Shown: positions 32,901-45,070 of the stretch, piece after piece | Layout of the letters: each line of letters begins with the position of its first letter | Numbering within the stretch: the stretch's first letter is position 1 | Assembly (NCBI GenBank): GCA_946406115.1 | Contig: OX291557.1 | Coordinates: 11,254,501 to 11,318,500 of the forward strand | Direction: 5' to 3' | Origin: Apoda limacodes | Lineage: Eukaryota; Arthropoda; Insecta; Lepidoptera; Limacodidae | DNA length: 64,000 bases | The notes under the pieces: model-generated | The model's database searches: none | What the model was told of the DNA's origin: nothing | Seen by the model: the letters and a program-made list of their open reading frames with translations, nothing else | Translations under genes and position numbers: made by a program

Positions 32901-33262
32901 AAAAAAAACGGCCAAATACGGGTCGGACTCGCGCACGAAGGGTTCCGTACCATTATTTATTAAAACGTTAATATTCTGTGTATATTTCAAGCATCTACTT
33001 GTTGCCGTTATTAATAACGAGCAAAAACGACCAAAAAAATCAGGTTTGTTGTATGGGAGCCGCCTTAAATATTTATTTTATTCTGTTTTTTAGTATTTGT
33101 TGTTATAGCGGCAACAGAAATACATCATCTGTGAAAATTTAAATTGTCTAACTATAACGGTTCATGAGATACAGCCTGGTGACAGGTGGACAGACGGACG
33201 AACACTGAAGTCTTAGTAACAGGGTCCCGTTTTGTACCCTTTGGGTACGAAACCCTAACAAA
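32901..33262 (+). repeat. Near-complete 'gagtcggactcgcgcac' family element
   Basis: Starts with an A run and 'cgggtcggactcgcgcacga', then 'gggttccgtaccat', and ends 'tgggtacgaaaccctaac', so its two ends are partly inverted copies of each other. Further copies are at 49137, 52985-53345 (reverse) and 60246. It is a very common lepidopteran retroposon-like repeat without a gene. Confidence 0.7.
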
Positions 33263-33374
33263 GAAGTCCACTAGAATTTGTGAATGAATTGTAATGTTTT
33301 TTTTAATGAATAAAAAAATAAAGACATTAGAAGTAGAAGCAAAGATCTTTACTAATATAATAAGGCTACACTTT

Positions 33375-33485
33375 AATTGTTTTTTGTTTGACGGGACGAC
33401 AGGCGCGGGCCATTTTAAAGCGGCCGTTGTGGAGACATATAGGGGAGGCCTATGGTCAGCAGTGAACGTCTTCCGGCTGAAACTA
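33375..33485 (+). repeat. LINE/SINE 3' tail
   Basis: The phrases 'aggggaggcctatggtcagc' and 'agtgaacgtcttccggctga' are a diverged copy of the shared lepidopteran tail 'ggggaggcctatgtccagca / gtggac...ggctga'. The open frame across it is incidental. Confidence 0.55.
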
Positions 33486-34885
33486 CGAAGTTAGTTTTGG
33501 GTAACCCTTTTTGAGTAGATAAATCATTGAAACGCAAATGTTTCTATATATTATTTATTATTTTCGACTATTTTCCTTAAATGAAATTTTAAGTAAATTT
33601 ATAACTTGCAATTCGTTGATGACTTTTGTATACAATTTTGAAACTGTAGTAACTTTTATGCTAAGATATGATTATTTCTATCTATGTTAGTTAAATAAGA
33701 AGAAAATGGTAGGCATATAGGTAGGCAATGGCTGTTCAACTTTAAATGGATTTAGAGAATTCGGATGCATATTTAATAAATACTATAGTTAATAGCATAA
33801 TTAAGTTTCAGGAATTACAATTTTTTTTTGTACCTATGTGCTGTACTGTCATATGCCAGCAATCATTAAAATATTTTAGATGCTTCATCGAGTAAAACTT
33901 TGACAATCGAGCGGCCACTACTTCGATAAACCTGCTAAGTCTGCTAAGTTATTCACCAATAGGGGGAAATTATTAAATTATTAACGAGTCTACATTTAGC
34001 ACAGTAAACCTTATGAGATAGATCGCATTCTAGCAGACTGATGTTTTATCGGCAACTGTAACTAAAATTTTTTAATATACCTCGGTAGTTTAAAACCTAA
34101 TAAATTGTTTAAAAAATTCATTGGATAGGGAGTTATTTTTATCAACTAAATTTTACTAAACACACCAAGGAGATGTTGTTAATATTGATGTATATCAAGT
34201 ATTTAAGAAAAGTGAAATAATTACGCTTTCTAATTATTTATTACAGACGTATAAACGACGTACGTATTTGTCATAATCTTCGAGTTCCCTGATTTTCACT
34301 ATGTATTTAAAGTTATTTTGCTATATAGTTCCAAAGTCCACTCGTTCTAAGTCGCTGTGTTTTACCTACGTAGGTACTCGAGCAAAGAAACTGTCGACTC
34401 TTATATCTTACTTGTCTGTACTTCAACTTTACACGTGGTACATTTCTTTGAAACATGAAACGGGTACCGCGATTCTTGGGAACAAGATATGTGCCAGTGT
34501 CAATAGTCACGACAGACTTAGCAAGTTATTGGAAGTAGTCGGTCAAACATTCGAAAAAAATGTTGTTCAAACTATCTACCGATTCGAAGAAGATCGAACA
34601 CCGATAAGTGAAGCGCTAACTGGCACTTTGAACTCACCGGTAATTTTTCCGAAAAAAAAAAAAAAACTAAGTGGATAAGAATCATTATTATATTTAAGCA
34701 CGAAAAAGGAGCTATGTAAGTAGGTGTATTTTTTCTAAATGTTTTGTAAATTCATATTATTAAATAATACTAAGGTTTTTTTTTATTTACTTAAAACTAT
34801 CCTAAATGTAAAAGACAAAATTTTACTATTCCTGTAAAATATAGGTAGTCTATAGGGTTCAGTTTTAGTCAAAAACTATATCTAA
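33486..34885. other. No gene seen
   Basis: AT-rich. The plus-strand frame at 34301-34678 (125 codons) has a true ATG but no recognisable domain, ends in a K run encoded by an A-tract, and overlaps an open frame on the other strand. I do not call it a gene. Confidence 0.35.
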
Positions 34886-35233
34886 TTTAAAGATAAAACG
34901 GAATCAAACGCATAGTTATTTGGTAAAATAACTTTTTTCCGTCGTTTCGTCTGGGTTACGCCAGCTGTGATCTGCATGGAATCCGGTAGGGAAATACAAC
35001 TCTCGAGTTTTATCAACGAACGCTCCCGAAGGCCCCGTTGGTGTTGTTTGTAGTGATTACAAGTGTAAAAACGACACTATATAATAGTTCAAGAGGACGC
35101 TTCTATACGAAGCCGAAGACGCTGCGCAACGCCAGTCTACCCGTAACTAAGGCTGGTGTAACCCAGCCGAAACGTCAAGAAAAAGGTATTTTACCAAATA
35201 ACTACGCGTTTGATCCCCTTTTATTTTAAAATT
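34886..35233. mobile_element. ~350-bp MITE with about 75-bp terminal inverted repeats
   Basis: The left arm contains 'aatcaaacgcatagttattt', 'ggtaaaataacttttttccg' and 'cgtttcgtctgggttacgcc'. The right arm is the reverse complement with few mismatches (gatcaaacgcgtagttattt, ggtaaaataccttttt, cgtttcggctgggttacacc). About 190 bp of unique sequence lie between. Flanks are AT-rich and no target duplication is certain. The small open frame inside is not a gene. Confidence 0.75.
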
Positions 35234-36183
35234 AGTAATGGAACGCGAAATTTAAAAACTTTCAATAACTATGTCATATTAGAAACGAGTAACTGTACCG
35301 AACCATGCCAGTGACTTCCCAGTTAGCAGTTACGCTGCAAGGACAGAAGGGCTGAACCATCATGCGGCATTGAGTGATATACCGGTCTTTAAGAGCAGTC
35401 ATTCATAAGAAATATATAGCTATATATCGTTATATAAATTGAATTAAACTGAATGACCTTTAAATGAGCTTAAAACATAAGGATCCTATCCTATATTAAG
35501 ATATCTAAACTTTCGCAAAAAAAACAAAGTATTTTTTATCAAACTTACTCGTAAAAAATTTCATTACGTGCAGGTAAAGCAGGTACTAAGACCTTAATTA
35601 CTCCCACGGACTTTTTCTTTGTAAATTTTACTTTCCTCTAAGCGAAGCGCGCATACATAGAAGCCACGCATTCAATGACTGTGGTTACTAAATTTGTAGA
35701 TATGTTTAAGTTTGTAAATAAGTTTTGAAGGTATGTTTTAACTTCAGCCAAAACTTTTTGATTCAATAATTCTCTAGATATATTATTACTATTCCCACCA
35801 TTTTGATTGTGTTTGTGTGAGTTTATTTATTTATTTACCTTATAATTTTATTTATTTAGTTACAAATGTGATGAAAAACATTGTATGTAAGACGGACGGT
35901 ACGGAAATTACAAACTCGAGTCATTAAAGTCTTTGGCCTTTGTCCTTAGGCCTCTAATTAGCCTCTCATTAGTAATTTTCTTCTAAACACCCTTAATACA
36001 CAATGTAGGTACTATTATTCACTGTACTGGTTTATTGTTAGCTCAGATGTAAGATCGGCCACATCGGCACATTGCCAATTGAGCTACTATTAATTTTTCT
36101 GAGGAGTCAACCTTGTTTTTTGTTATTTTCACAATGAAAAAGCCTTTCTGAAAATTTCATATTTTCACTAATTGTTTCACTTC
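35234..36183. other. No gene seen
   Basis: AT-rich sequence; no repeat ends or coding signal recognised. Confidence 0.35.
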
Positions 36184-36668
36184 TTTTGCGGCCGCGCGCC
36201 GGTTGGCTTATTTAAGCTTTTCTTGGAATGTTTAGTATTATTTCTATCTTTAACTTTTAATTGGCATCTCTGTTTAAAACAGGCACTTTCACAGTCTCAA
36301 TATATGTATATTGCATGTAGCTTAATATGACTAGTTTAAACGTAAATATATTTAATAGCAGCGCTAATTAGTAACTACCCGACTTTTAAAAGATTACGTG
36401 GGTAGGTAACTAATAAGAATACGCAATTAAATACAAACAAACTTAGAAGGGTTATCTACCTAGCATAAATCTGCCCTTTAAATAATCTTTTTATGTAAAT
36501 TTATAAATTGAATCTTAACATAACATAACATGCCTACATAATAACTTAAAGTTGCAAGCCTTGAATTTTGTCGAGAACGCGGGGTTTACTGGCGTGACGG
36601 GCAGGTGCGCGCGCGCAGCCCCTGCCAGACACTTCCGAAGCATCCTGTACAGCGCGCGGCCGCAAAAA
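36184..36668. repeat. 485-bp segment bounded by a perfect 16-bp GC-rich inverted repeat
   Basis: TTTTGCGGCCGCGCGC at 36184 and its exact complement GCGCGCGGCCGCAAAA near 36651 enclose an AT-rich interior that ends in a GC-rich patch (36575-36660), itself partly palindromic (ggcaggtgcgcgcgcgcag...cccctgcc). It could be a MITE; no target duplication is seen. Confidence 0.4.
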
Positions 36669-37499
36669 TTGTAGTCACCATACCAATATCAGCTTTAACG
36701 CCCAGTTATAAAGTTCAAAATCGATTTTCCTTATAGAACACGTGCATTTTACGCAGTCAAAAGTTCATTAGCATTTGTGGTGTTGTTGTTATGTTATAAT
36801 ATGTAGTTAAATAGCTTTATTTTTAATGGTTACATTCACATTATCTGTACTTACAACAATGTATTGAGTACAATACCAAGTTACTATGCTCAAACAACAA
36901 TATACATATAGCATGATACAGACGCAGCGTCTAAAAGGTAAAAAGGTAGGTACCTAATTTTGTGTACTGACCAAGCGGAGGCAAAATATATTGATTTCTT
37001 TATTGATTTTGGTAAAATAGAGATGGTAATGGAGAGACCGTAGGTTAATTAAAGTACCTAATTGTAAGTAAGTACAATAAACAAACTTACCTATTAAAAA
37101 AATATACTTTATTTCTGATCGTCTATAAAATTAACAATTAGATACCATAACTTGTAATTAACGATGAAAAGCCATAAGCCAACTAACAACAAAGTTATTT
37201 CAATCAATCAAATTAATTCAAATCTGAGACTCCAATGACCACTAAAAAGCGTGTTCGTTTTGTAATTAATCTGCTAAGCAATCGTTAAGATGTTGTATAC
37301 AATATACCTATATAGAGTTCATACTCTTACGTAGACCGTCCATACTCTCTTAGGCACGCTTTATTGCTTTCTTATTATTACTAGGTATTACGTGTTGCAC
37401 GTATGCATAACTTACATGCGCATGAAGCAGCCAGAGTGCGATGCAGTTGAACGTAAACAAAGCTGTAATAATCCGTCAATCGCAGAGTTGTACGAAGTG
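36669..37499. other. No gene seen
   Basis: AT-rich sequence; nothing recognised. Confidence 0.35.
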
Positions 37500-37720
37500 A
37501 TGGATGAGAGGGCGCTGCCACTGTTTTGTATATAAACAGAAACACGTGCGCGGTGCAACGGTGCAGCGTGCGCGGGGCGCGGGCGCACGGCGGCGACTGC
37601 AGTCGGGGGGGCTTCGTTGCACGGGGGCGCCCGCGCCGTCAGCGGAGCCCCCGTGTAGCCCGCGCCCTTGGCCGGACGTCTTTCCGTCGCATGCAACCGG
37701 GTTGTATAAACCCAACTGTT
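37500..37720. promoter_or_regulatory. GC-rich island with TATA-like sequence
   Basis: A TATATAAA-type sequence at 37529-37536 is followed by an E-box (CACGTG at about 37543) and about 150 bp of CpG-rich DNA (gcgcggggcgcgggcgcacg). Frames are open on both strands, as expected from composition, and give low-complexity peptides; I do not annotate a protein. It could be a core promoter with a 5' untranslated region, but no splice donor downstream is convincing. Confidence 0.3.
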
Positions 37721-38499
37721 CATTAACTATTACACGGAGTTGTCAAAATTTACGTAGAGTATGTCTAACTTTTTCCCTGAATAGCCAGCACTATGGAGCG
37801 TTTTCGAACTCGCTATGCTGCGTTCTAAACGCTCGGCCACCGGTGCACCACGCACCACTTTGTCAACAAATAACAAATGAATGGAAATTAGACCTTGCGA
37901 TGTGTGTCATTATTTCAAACAGTTTCTGAAAAGGTTTTGTTCCTTAAGAAGACTTAAGAATTTTTTTAAAAATAAACTGGTGACATGTCCGGGTTCTAAG
38001 CTCCAAAATCCGGGGCCTTACGCTTCTTGTCCTAGTTGCTAGATTTTTGAGATGGCAACCCTAGGTAGGTTTCGACCCCTGGGGCGCGAAAATCAGTCTG
38101 CGGCTCCAAAACCTTCTAAATCAAAACAAAACGCAATGTTATTTTTATATTTCATTTTTTAATTAATTAGTTTTAAATCATATGTAACGTTTATCATACA
38201 TCCAACTAAATTTTTTGGGATCTTTAAATTGCAAGGTTTAGGAATGTCGTGTAATACTTGTATAATGCCCAAGTGTGACAATATAATATCTTGGATCTTG
38301 ATTGACCGTGGATTGTTTATTATTAATGTGAGTTTTGATAAAGACCTTTGACTTCAGCTAGTATACTACTGTCACATAAAGTGTTGAATATATGTGGATG
38401 TATATAATCAAAGTTTATAATATATAAATAAAAAGTAAAGGAAACACAGGCTTAAAAAATATTTACCTGAAGAATAGATTAGAAGTTCCTGTACAGAAG
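37721..38499. other. No gene seen
   Basis: Mixed composition to 38110, then AT-rich. No feature supported. Confidence 0.3.
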
Positions 38500-38665
38500 A
38501 AACTGACTGACTGACCGATTGATTTAATGACATATCAACGCACAGCCCAAACCTCTGAGTCAAGGAACTTGAAATTTGGATGTGGTTCGTTGCTCGACGT
38601 AGGGCTCCACTAATAAACTATTTTCCTAAATTCATCCGCCAAAAGGGTAAATTGGAGTTGCAGTT
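38500..38665 (+). repeat. 'atatcaacgcacagccc' family repeat
   Basis: The best copy of this family here: 'actgactgactgaccgattg', 'atatcaacgcacagcccaaa', 'gaacttgaaatttggatgtg', 'gacgtagggctccac' and 'aaaagggtaaattggagttg' in order. Confidence 0.65.
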
Positions 38666-38829
38666 TGTTTAAAAATCCGTCGATTTTGAAGCTAAGTCCA
38701 TAAAAATTGGTTTTTGGAAATTAGGTTGAAATTCATTAGGTTCTACTAAAATCATTTCCTAGAGCGCAAAACAAACAGATGAACCCTAAAACATAATAAC
38801 GCAAAAAAAACTATTCAGAAGAAAAAATG

Positions 38830-38940
38830 TGTGAAAAAGTGGCTGGATGAAAAAGGCGGAAGACCGAATGTAGTGGCGTTCCTTGAGAAAGGCCTATATT
38901 CAATAGTGAAATATTTCAGACTGATAGATAGCCTGTAGCA
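38830..38940 (+). repeat. LINE 3'-end fragment
   Basis: Codons reading KKWLDEKGGRPNVVAFLEKG, then a 'gaaaggcctatattcaatag' tail, resemble the end of a LINE followed by the shared 'aggcctatgtccagcag' tail. Too short to assign. Confidence 0.4.
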
Positions 38941-41900
38941 AAGTTATAGGTGATAAAATTAATATATGGCTTAATCAACATATTATAGAAAATCTTAATA
39001 GGAATATCTCTATTCTACAAAAATCTTTAGATGATACAAATTCTAAGTATGAAAGTACAAAATGTGAAATCAGTGATCATATCCTGCTGTAAGTAATTTG
39101 ATAGATTTATTTAAATATAATTAATTACAGAGCGATTTGAATCCATGACAAACAATCATTTATGTAATTGTGCCCGTCTCTCAAAAAATGATCCACAGTT
39201 GCGTTTTTTAACTGGTTATATCTGGTTCTAATCCCATTTGTACTATTAAATATCAGAGATATCGCCCCCTATGCTACATAAAAACAAAAAATAATAATTG
39301 ACATCTGTTCGACTTTGTTTTTAGTAGATTACTAACTTATTTATACTACCAAGTGTTTCAATACATATTTTATACTTGTTAGCTGATTATCAAAGTATTG
39401 TCTTATTACTTTAAGAGGGCGATATAGGCCAGAAAGCTAATTTCTGTTATTCTAACGTTGTGTATGTAAATGTACTATAAATCATTAGATAATGTCATAT
39501 ACATTACTATGAGATATATATGTTATATACTTCTCCCGTAATTTATACCGTAATAACTTACCTTGAAACTTTTAATTTTTTGTATGGAATTTAACGTTTT
39601 TACCGTTTTGTAGTCACATTTTTTAACTTTTTGCTACAACTTAGAGTTAATGCACTAGATAACAAGCTATTTTAATTATTTAACCACCTTTCATTACAAG
39701 CAAATGCAAAACACGCTTTAAATTTGCAAAATTGTTGAAACAATGGTCACTTTGGGATTTTTCATTGCATTAAATACAATAAATGAAAATTATTCAGTAA
39801 GGTAATGCACTAGACAAAAGCAAGTTTTATAACACATATTTTTTTCAATCCTTTACATGCTATAGTTTAGCCACAAAATTTGCACAAAAACGGTGTATTT
39901 TCGCGGTCTAGCCTATACCGCAGCCTTAAATAGGACTTCTTGCCAGCACTTTTTGGCAGAAATTAACATTGTTTAAATTGTATTGACGATTCAAAAGGGT
40001 TCTCAGAAACCTATTTGAATAAATATTATTTGATTTGATATCTGATTAATTAGGGGTCTTTTTTATTTGTTTTATTTACTTAAGTTAAAATGACAAGCTG
40101 CTTTGTTGAACGACCTATAATTTATTGCTTTTGACAATATTGAAATGGTTATTGCAACTATTTTTATGCCAAAATTAATGAAGAATCTTAGTGAACCAAT
40201 AAATCATTTTAATTGTATTGCTGTAATAATCGTATTACATTAATTTTAAATATTATTTTAGTTTTTTTTTGGTTTGTTCTGGTTAATAAATGCTTTATTG
40301 AATATTTTTTTCGTATTTTAAGTCATATAGCCACTTTGGTACTCCCTGTGAAGTTGCTTATCCCTTAAACTTACATTTGTACCTTCCGACTGTATTGTGT
40401 ACATATTTAAATTGTCACGCACAAACATACACATCCACATACCTACATAACAAATACGTGAAACTACCAACTAAATATAAAAAAAAATGCTTCGGTAGCA
40501 AGTACCGTAGAAGCAACTTCTAACCAATGATAGTTGGTAGGTATTGGTTACCTACGTACAATGGCCCTATTATGAGGCTAAGTGCGGAAAACCTAAGTCC
40601 AACTAACAAACTAACGAGCAACTTCTCTTCAAAAAAACAAACCGGTGGACCTATTTTGCTCAAACTCTTTTCAGGTCTAAGTCATGACGTAGCGTGTCGA
40701 TTGATATGGTCACGATAAAAAATGGTCCATTGGTTCTTGAGATATCGAGGAGCAAAAAAACCTAACCTTCATACCTACAAACACACAAACACACAGACAT
40801 TACTCTAAAAAAAGGCAAACGAGTATCCAGGTCACAAAACATGATGCATACGCGAAATTAGCGATTTCTATTTTCGGACCTATTATAATAATTGCCCTCA
40901 AAGAGAAGTTAAAAATATGCCGACTTTAAAACCGCAATAAAAATAAATCTTTAAGCGATGATACGTTACGCTGGGTTTTTTCTTCCCCTTGAAGTCGGAT
41001 GCCAATAGACAAGTGTCTCCTATTTTTAAAATTCCATTTTAAAGGGCATAAAACAGCGTACGGTTTAGTTTCTACATTTAAAGGGATTTTGAAGTAGGCG
41101 AAATTTTTACCCGATTGCGCCAAAAGGAGGGTTATGTTTTTCGAGTGTATGTATGTATATTTCTTTGATTTGGCTTGATGGATTTTAGCTTGAGACAATC
41201 TCAAATACATAAAATTCTAAAATAATCAAAATGGCGGATATCATGCGCTTTAATGTGCGGGCTAATAAAATATTTTTTTTAAGAGTTGGGTATTAAAATA
41301 AAGGGTTTTAAAAGGCGATTACGAAAATACATTTGTAGTTAAATAGTCAAGGGCGAGTAAAAACAAAATGGAAAAAAAAACACTTAAAAGCTGAGGATAA
41401 AAATAAATAAATAAAAAAACTCTACTGCAAAAACAAGAACTAAACATAAATTAAAACAGATATTTCAACTATAAGTAGATGGCACTTATTTCAATGCAAA
41501 TTCAAAAACTTACTTAACTTACTTAATGTGTAGATTGATTACACATAGTACTTGGTTACCTTGAAATGAGTTTCGTCTACTTAGTTAAATATGTGGTATA
41601 TTTAAATTTCTGTTTATTATTATTTTTTTAATAATTATTTTAACATAGGTTAATTTTAAACCTGTTAATTTTTGCTGTAGTTTTAGCAAAGAATTTGTAA
41701 AATAGGCCACTTTTCAGCATTCTCTGAGTATCAGTTGTTGTGCTTTTAATAATCTATCGGCGGCCTAAAATGGGCTCATATGCATGCAGCTAATAACGTA
41801 ACCCTACCCAAAATAAACTAATCTGATTTCCATATATTTTAAAATATTGGAGTCGGAAGTATTTAGTAACGCTAAATTCAGTTATTGGCATAGAATTCCT

Positions 41901-42542
41901 ACTGGCAATCCCTTGATTTGTACTACCTAGCTATAGGATAGGAATTTAGCTATAGCAAGCTATCCCTACTCTCTATCTTTTGTATTTGTACCTATGACTA
42001 GAATATTAGCTGTTGTCACGCATCTCACTCGACGTAAATATTGTAATTAGAATAAACTTTTTGATGGTGTACTTCTAAGAAATACAAATTCCTATTCGTA
42101 TTCGTACATCTAACTACAATTTTTTATGATAAGGTAGAAGTGAAACAAAATATAAATAAAATAAAAGCCGTATGATTTTCAACTATTTTTTTAATTCTAA
42201 GTAAATGTAACAGACATTGGGCTAGTTGGGCCAGTAAAGTAGATACCTCTCTAATCTATGACTAAAATTGAGGTTCTGCCAAAAAAATATTTAGTTTTAA
42301 GCAAAGAATGTTCAGGCGCATTGTCAAGCTGCAAAATTATTACATTCTTTAATTAGTTGTTATATTTATTACTGGAGATAAAATCAATTAGTTTTCCACA
42401 CTTATAAAAATTACAACGCCGCCCAGTAAGTAGATTATAGGTAGGTATGTTATATGTGTGATGTTTATCTTGCAACAATTAATTACATATGTTTCGTTTC
42501 TTCCTATAAGTCCTAACTTGTTCACTAAAATTGATCTTAGGT
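38941..42542. other. 3.6-kb stretch without a gene; weak repeat traces
   Basis: AT-rich throughout. Traces: a 12-bp inverted repeat (atatcgcccccta at 39259 and agggcgatatagg near 39416) could bound a 165-bp element. At 40919-41215 'gccgactttaaaaccgcaat' and 'tgcgccaaaaggagggttat' look like an old lepidopteran repeat starting 'ccgactt'. No reading frame is convincing; the 94-codon minus-strand frame at 41210-40926 lies in that repeat. Confidence 0.35.
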
Positions 42543-42686
42543 TTGTTGTGTGTGTGTGTGTGTGCGCCTGCACGAACGTGCGTGTGTTTTTGTATGTAGT
42601 TATGTGTTTATATATTTGTGTGTATGTGTGAGAGTGAGTGTTTTTATGGTATGTGTGTGTGGATGTGAATGTTTGTGTATGTGTGA
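42543..42686. repeat. Compound (TG)n microsatellite
   Basis: A pure TG run (about nine units) followed by about 120 bp of degenerate TG-rich sequence (tgtgtatgtgtgagagtgag). Confidence 0.9.
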
Positions 42687-42928
42687 CAATTAAAATGTGA
42701 ACACAATACAGTCGGTATTAGAAAGGTCGGTGTTAGAACTTAAAAGGGGACGTAAAGCTGGACACATTCCTGCTGCATACAACGCGGAATATTAACGAAG
42801 TATGGGCAAAATACATCAGATATTAATTATTCGAATATTATTACTTGTATATTAATAATTTGCCAATAACAGCCCTAAGTTTTGTATTAAGTGACATTTT
42901 ATTGAAATTTTAGATAATTTATGTGTAC

Positions 42929-43416
42929 CGTTATAATAATAAATCAATATTTGGCAAAAACTGCAGGTGAAAGATTTTTTCTATCGAGAAAATTTTGTTG
43001 CATTATGTTTTTGCTAATATCTGATATTGGAATTATAATAGTGTAACTACATGTTTTTTTATTATTGATTTGGACTTCACTATCCCGCTTAAAATTTAAT
43101 TCTACTACTCTTAAGTATTAAGTCTTTGTAAAAAAAAGCAAAAATTAACCGACTTTAAGAAGCCACTAAAATGTAAAAAATAACCATTTTTTACATTTCA
43201 GTGGGTTTTTAAAGTCGGGTAATTTTATTCATTTTCTGTATTGTACAAAGACCCATACTAAGAGTAGTAAAATTAAATTTTAAGCGGGTAAATGAAACCT
43301 AAATTATATTATTAGAATTCCAATGTCTGATATTAGCAAAATCATAATGCACCAAAATTTTCTTATAAGAAAAATCACCTCTAGTTTCTGCCAATTTTTG
43401 ATTTACTATAATAACG
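42929..43416. mobile_element. 488-bp fold-back element
   Basis: The two halves are inverted copies of each other over almost their whole length. The left arm contains 'ttggcaaaaactgcaggtga', 'gcattatgtttttgctaata' and 'cccgcttaaaatttaattct'. The right arm contains their complements (tcacctctagtttctgccaa, tattagcaaaatcataatgc, aaattaaattttaagcgggt). The centre is itself a hairpin (ccgactttaagaagccact / agtgggtttttaaagtcggg). Arms differ by roughly one base in seven, so it is old. No coding capacity. Confidence 0.75.
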
Positions 43417-43769
43417 ATATATATTATTTATATGAAATTCAAAGGATATATTTTGTCGATTTGTTTGTCTAATTCCGGCGGACTATGTATGTTGTAGACA
43501 AACAATATATAACGCAACATATTTCTTAAATTGTAGGTTTGAAGTTGCCGAAAATATATTTTAGAGGGGTGGTGGTGTATATACTATACTTATATGCACA
43601 TATTATATATATATGCAGATGCGCACTCAAGCGGGAAATCTTAACATGCTTAAGGAAATCAAGTAATCTCTTGTAAGTACTACTATTCTGCATCCTTGTA
43701 TTTTTTTCTCTAAATGCATAGTTTTTAAATAAAATGCAAAAAAATCAAGAAAATAGTATAGTGTTTTTT
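43417..43769. other. No gene seen
   Basis: AT-rich spacer between the fold-back element and the LINE insertion. Confidence 0.35.
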
Positions 43770-45070
43770 TTTTTTTTTTTTCTGCACTGTACGCGACCAT
43801 TTCGGTTCTAAAGTGTGAGAATGAATTCCCTGCCGATGGCGAGCGGTGCGATGGTAGAAAGTAGCCGTGGGCATCATTTCGAACAATTCCTCAGAACACA
43901 ACCCATTGTACAAGCGGTAGAACACACACAGGGAGGCAAAGTCTCTCCTCAGACTTAGGGGCTCGATACCGCAAGTGAGTTTGGGATCGTCGACAATTCT
44001 CACAGCCCATCGTTGAACCGAGTCAAAAGGGCCAAGCTGGTATCCGGGTGCACCCGCCCAGAGATGGCAGCAGTACTCCATATGGGGCCGGACTTGCGAC
44101 TTGTAAAGCAGCAACCTTTGCCCCGACGTGAAGTACTGTTTCGCTCTGTTGAGTACACCAAGTTTTTTGGACGCCAGCTTTACCTTGTCTAGCAAGTGAT
44201 CTCGGAACTGAACATCGCTGGAGATGTGAACACCAAGGATCCCAATGCTCTTGGAGTTAGAGAGGGGAGTGTTCTGGAATTGTGGGACTACAGTGAATGG
44301 GGTTTTCTTAGCGGTGAACGCGCAGACTTGTGTCTTTAAAGGGTTGAATCGTACCAAGTTTTCCCGTCCCCAGTCAGAGACCTTGGACAGACCGATCTCG
44401 ATTTGAGACACAAGTTCTTCACGTTTTTCCTCCACAACAGAATGAGGGATGCTTGCACGGCCCGTGTAATAAGCGTCTCCAGTACTGTCATCTGCATAGC
44501 AATGTATGTTGTTGATCTCCAACATATCATTGATGTGCAGTAGAAACAGCGTAGGAGACAGCACAGAGCCTTGCGGGACACCAGCATTAATGTCCATGCT
44601 ATCAGAGCAACTACCGTCAACTACGGCTCGTATGCGTCTGCCGGACAAAAAGCTAGCCACCCATTTGCACAAACCCTCGGGCACTCCGTAAGATGGAAAC
44701 TTCGATAGAAGACCCCGGTGCCAGACCAGATCGAACGCCTTCGCTATGTCTAGGCTACGTGCCAATGCCTCCCCCTGACTCTCAATGGCTAGTGCCCATC
44801 GGTGTGTGGGATACACTAGAAGGTCACCAGTGGAGTGACCGTGGCGAAAGCCATATTGAGGGTCGCTGATCAGGTCATGTTTTTCTAGGTATCTCAAAAG
44901 CTGTGTGTTGATCACACGCTCCATCACCTTGGAGAGGAGAGAGGTAATAGCGATAGGCCTGTAATTCAATGGATCTGATCTATCGCCCTTTTTGAGCACC
45001 GGGTGCACATTCGCAGTCTTCCATGAAGACGGAAATTGCCTAGTATGGTAGGAAAGCGCGAAGAGGCCCC
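43770..45070 (-). pseudogene. CR1/Jockey-type LINE, reverse transcriptase half, open frame intact
   Basis: On the minus strand one frame is open from the 5' truncation (about 45070, L-F-A-L-S-Y-H-T-R-Q-F-P-S-S-W-K) to the end of the element, about 430 codons. Domains in order: VLKKGDRSDPLNYRPIAITS (RT block 1), YGFRHGHSTGDLLV (block 2), SLDIAKAFDLVWHRGLLSKF (motif A), AGVPQGSVLSPTLFLLHIND (motif B), IHCYADDSTGDAYYTG (motif C). A thumb (NPLKTQVCAFTAKK, LGVHISSDVQFRDHLLDKVK) and a C-terminal block (YKSQVRPHMEYCCHLWAGAP) follow. All catalytic aspartates are present. There is no endonuclease domain and no start codon. The reading stops at WSRTVQ, where an 18-base A tract (plus-strand T tract 43763-43780) replaces the remaining C-terminal coding sequence seen in the 53.5-kb copy. 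It is therefore truncated at both ends and is not a functional gene. Confidence 0.88.

Noticed and set aside
34301..34678. 125-codon plus-strand frame with a true ATG
   Set aside because: No domain, ordinary local composition, another frame open on the opposite strand, and a terminal K run from an A-tract.
37529..37720. A complete core promoter with transcription start
   Set aside because: The TATA-like box has no initiator at the expected distance and no downstream splice donor; kept only as a low-confidence island.
37412..37929. Four overlapping open frames at the 37.5-kb GC island, up to 141 codons
   Set aside because: Composition explains them; the sense and antisense frames overlap, the peptides are R/A/G/P/C-rich, and the longest runs into ordinary AT-rich DNA without a domain.
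44506..44691. 61-codon plus-strand frame within the 44-kb LINE
   Set aside because: Antisense shadow of the reverse transcriptase.
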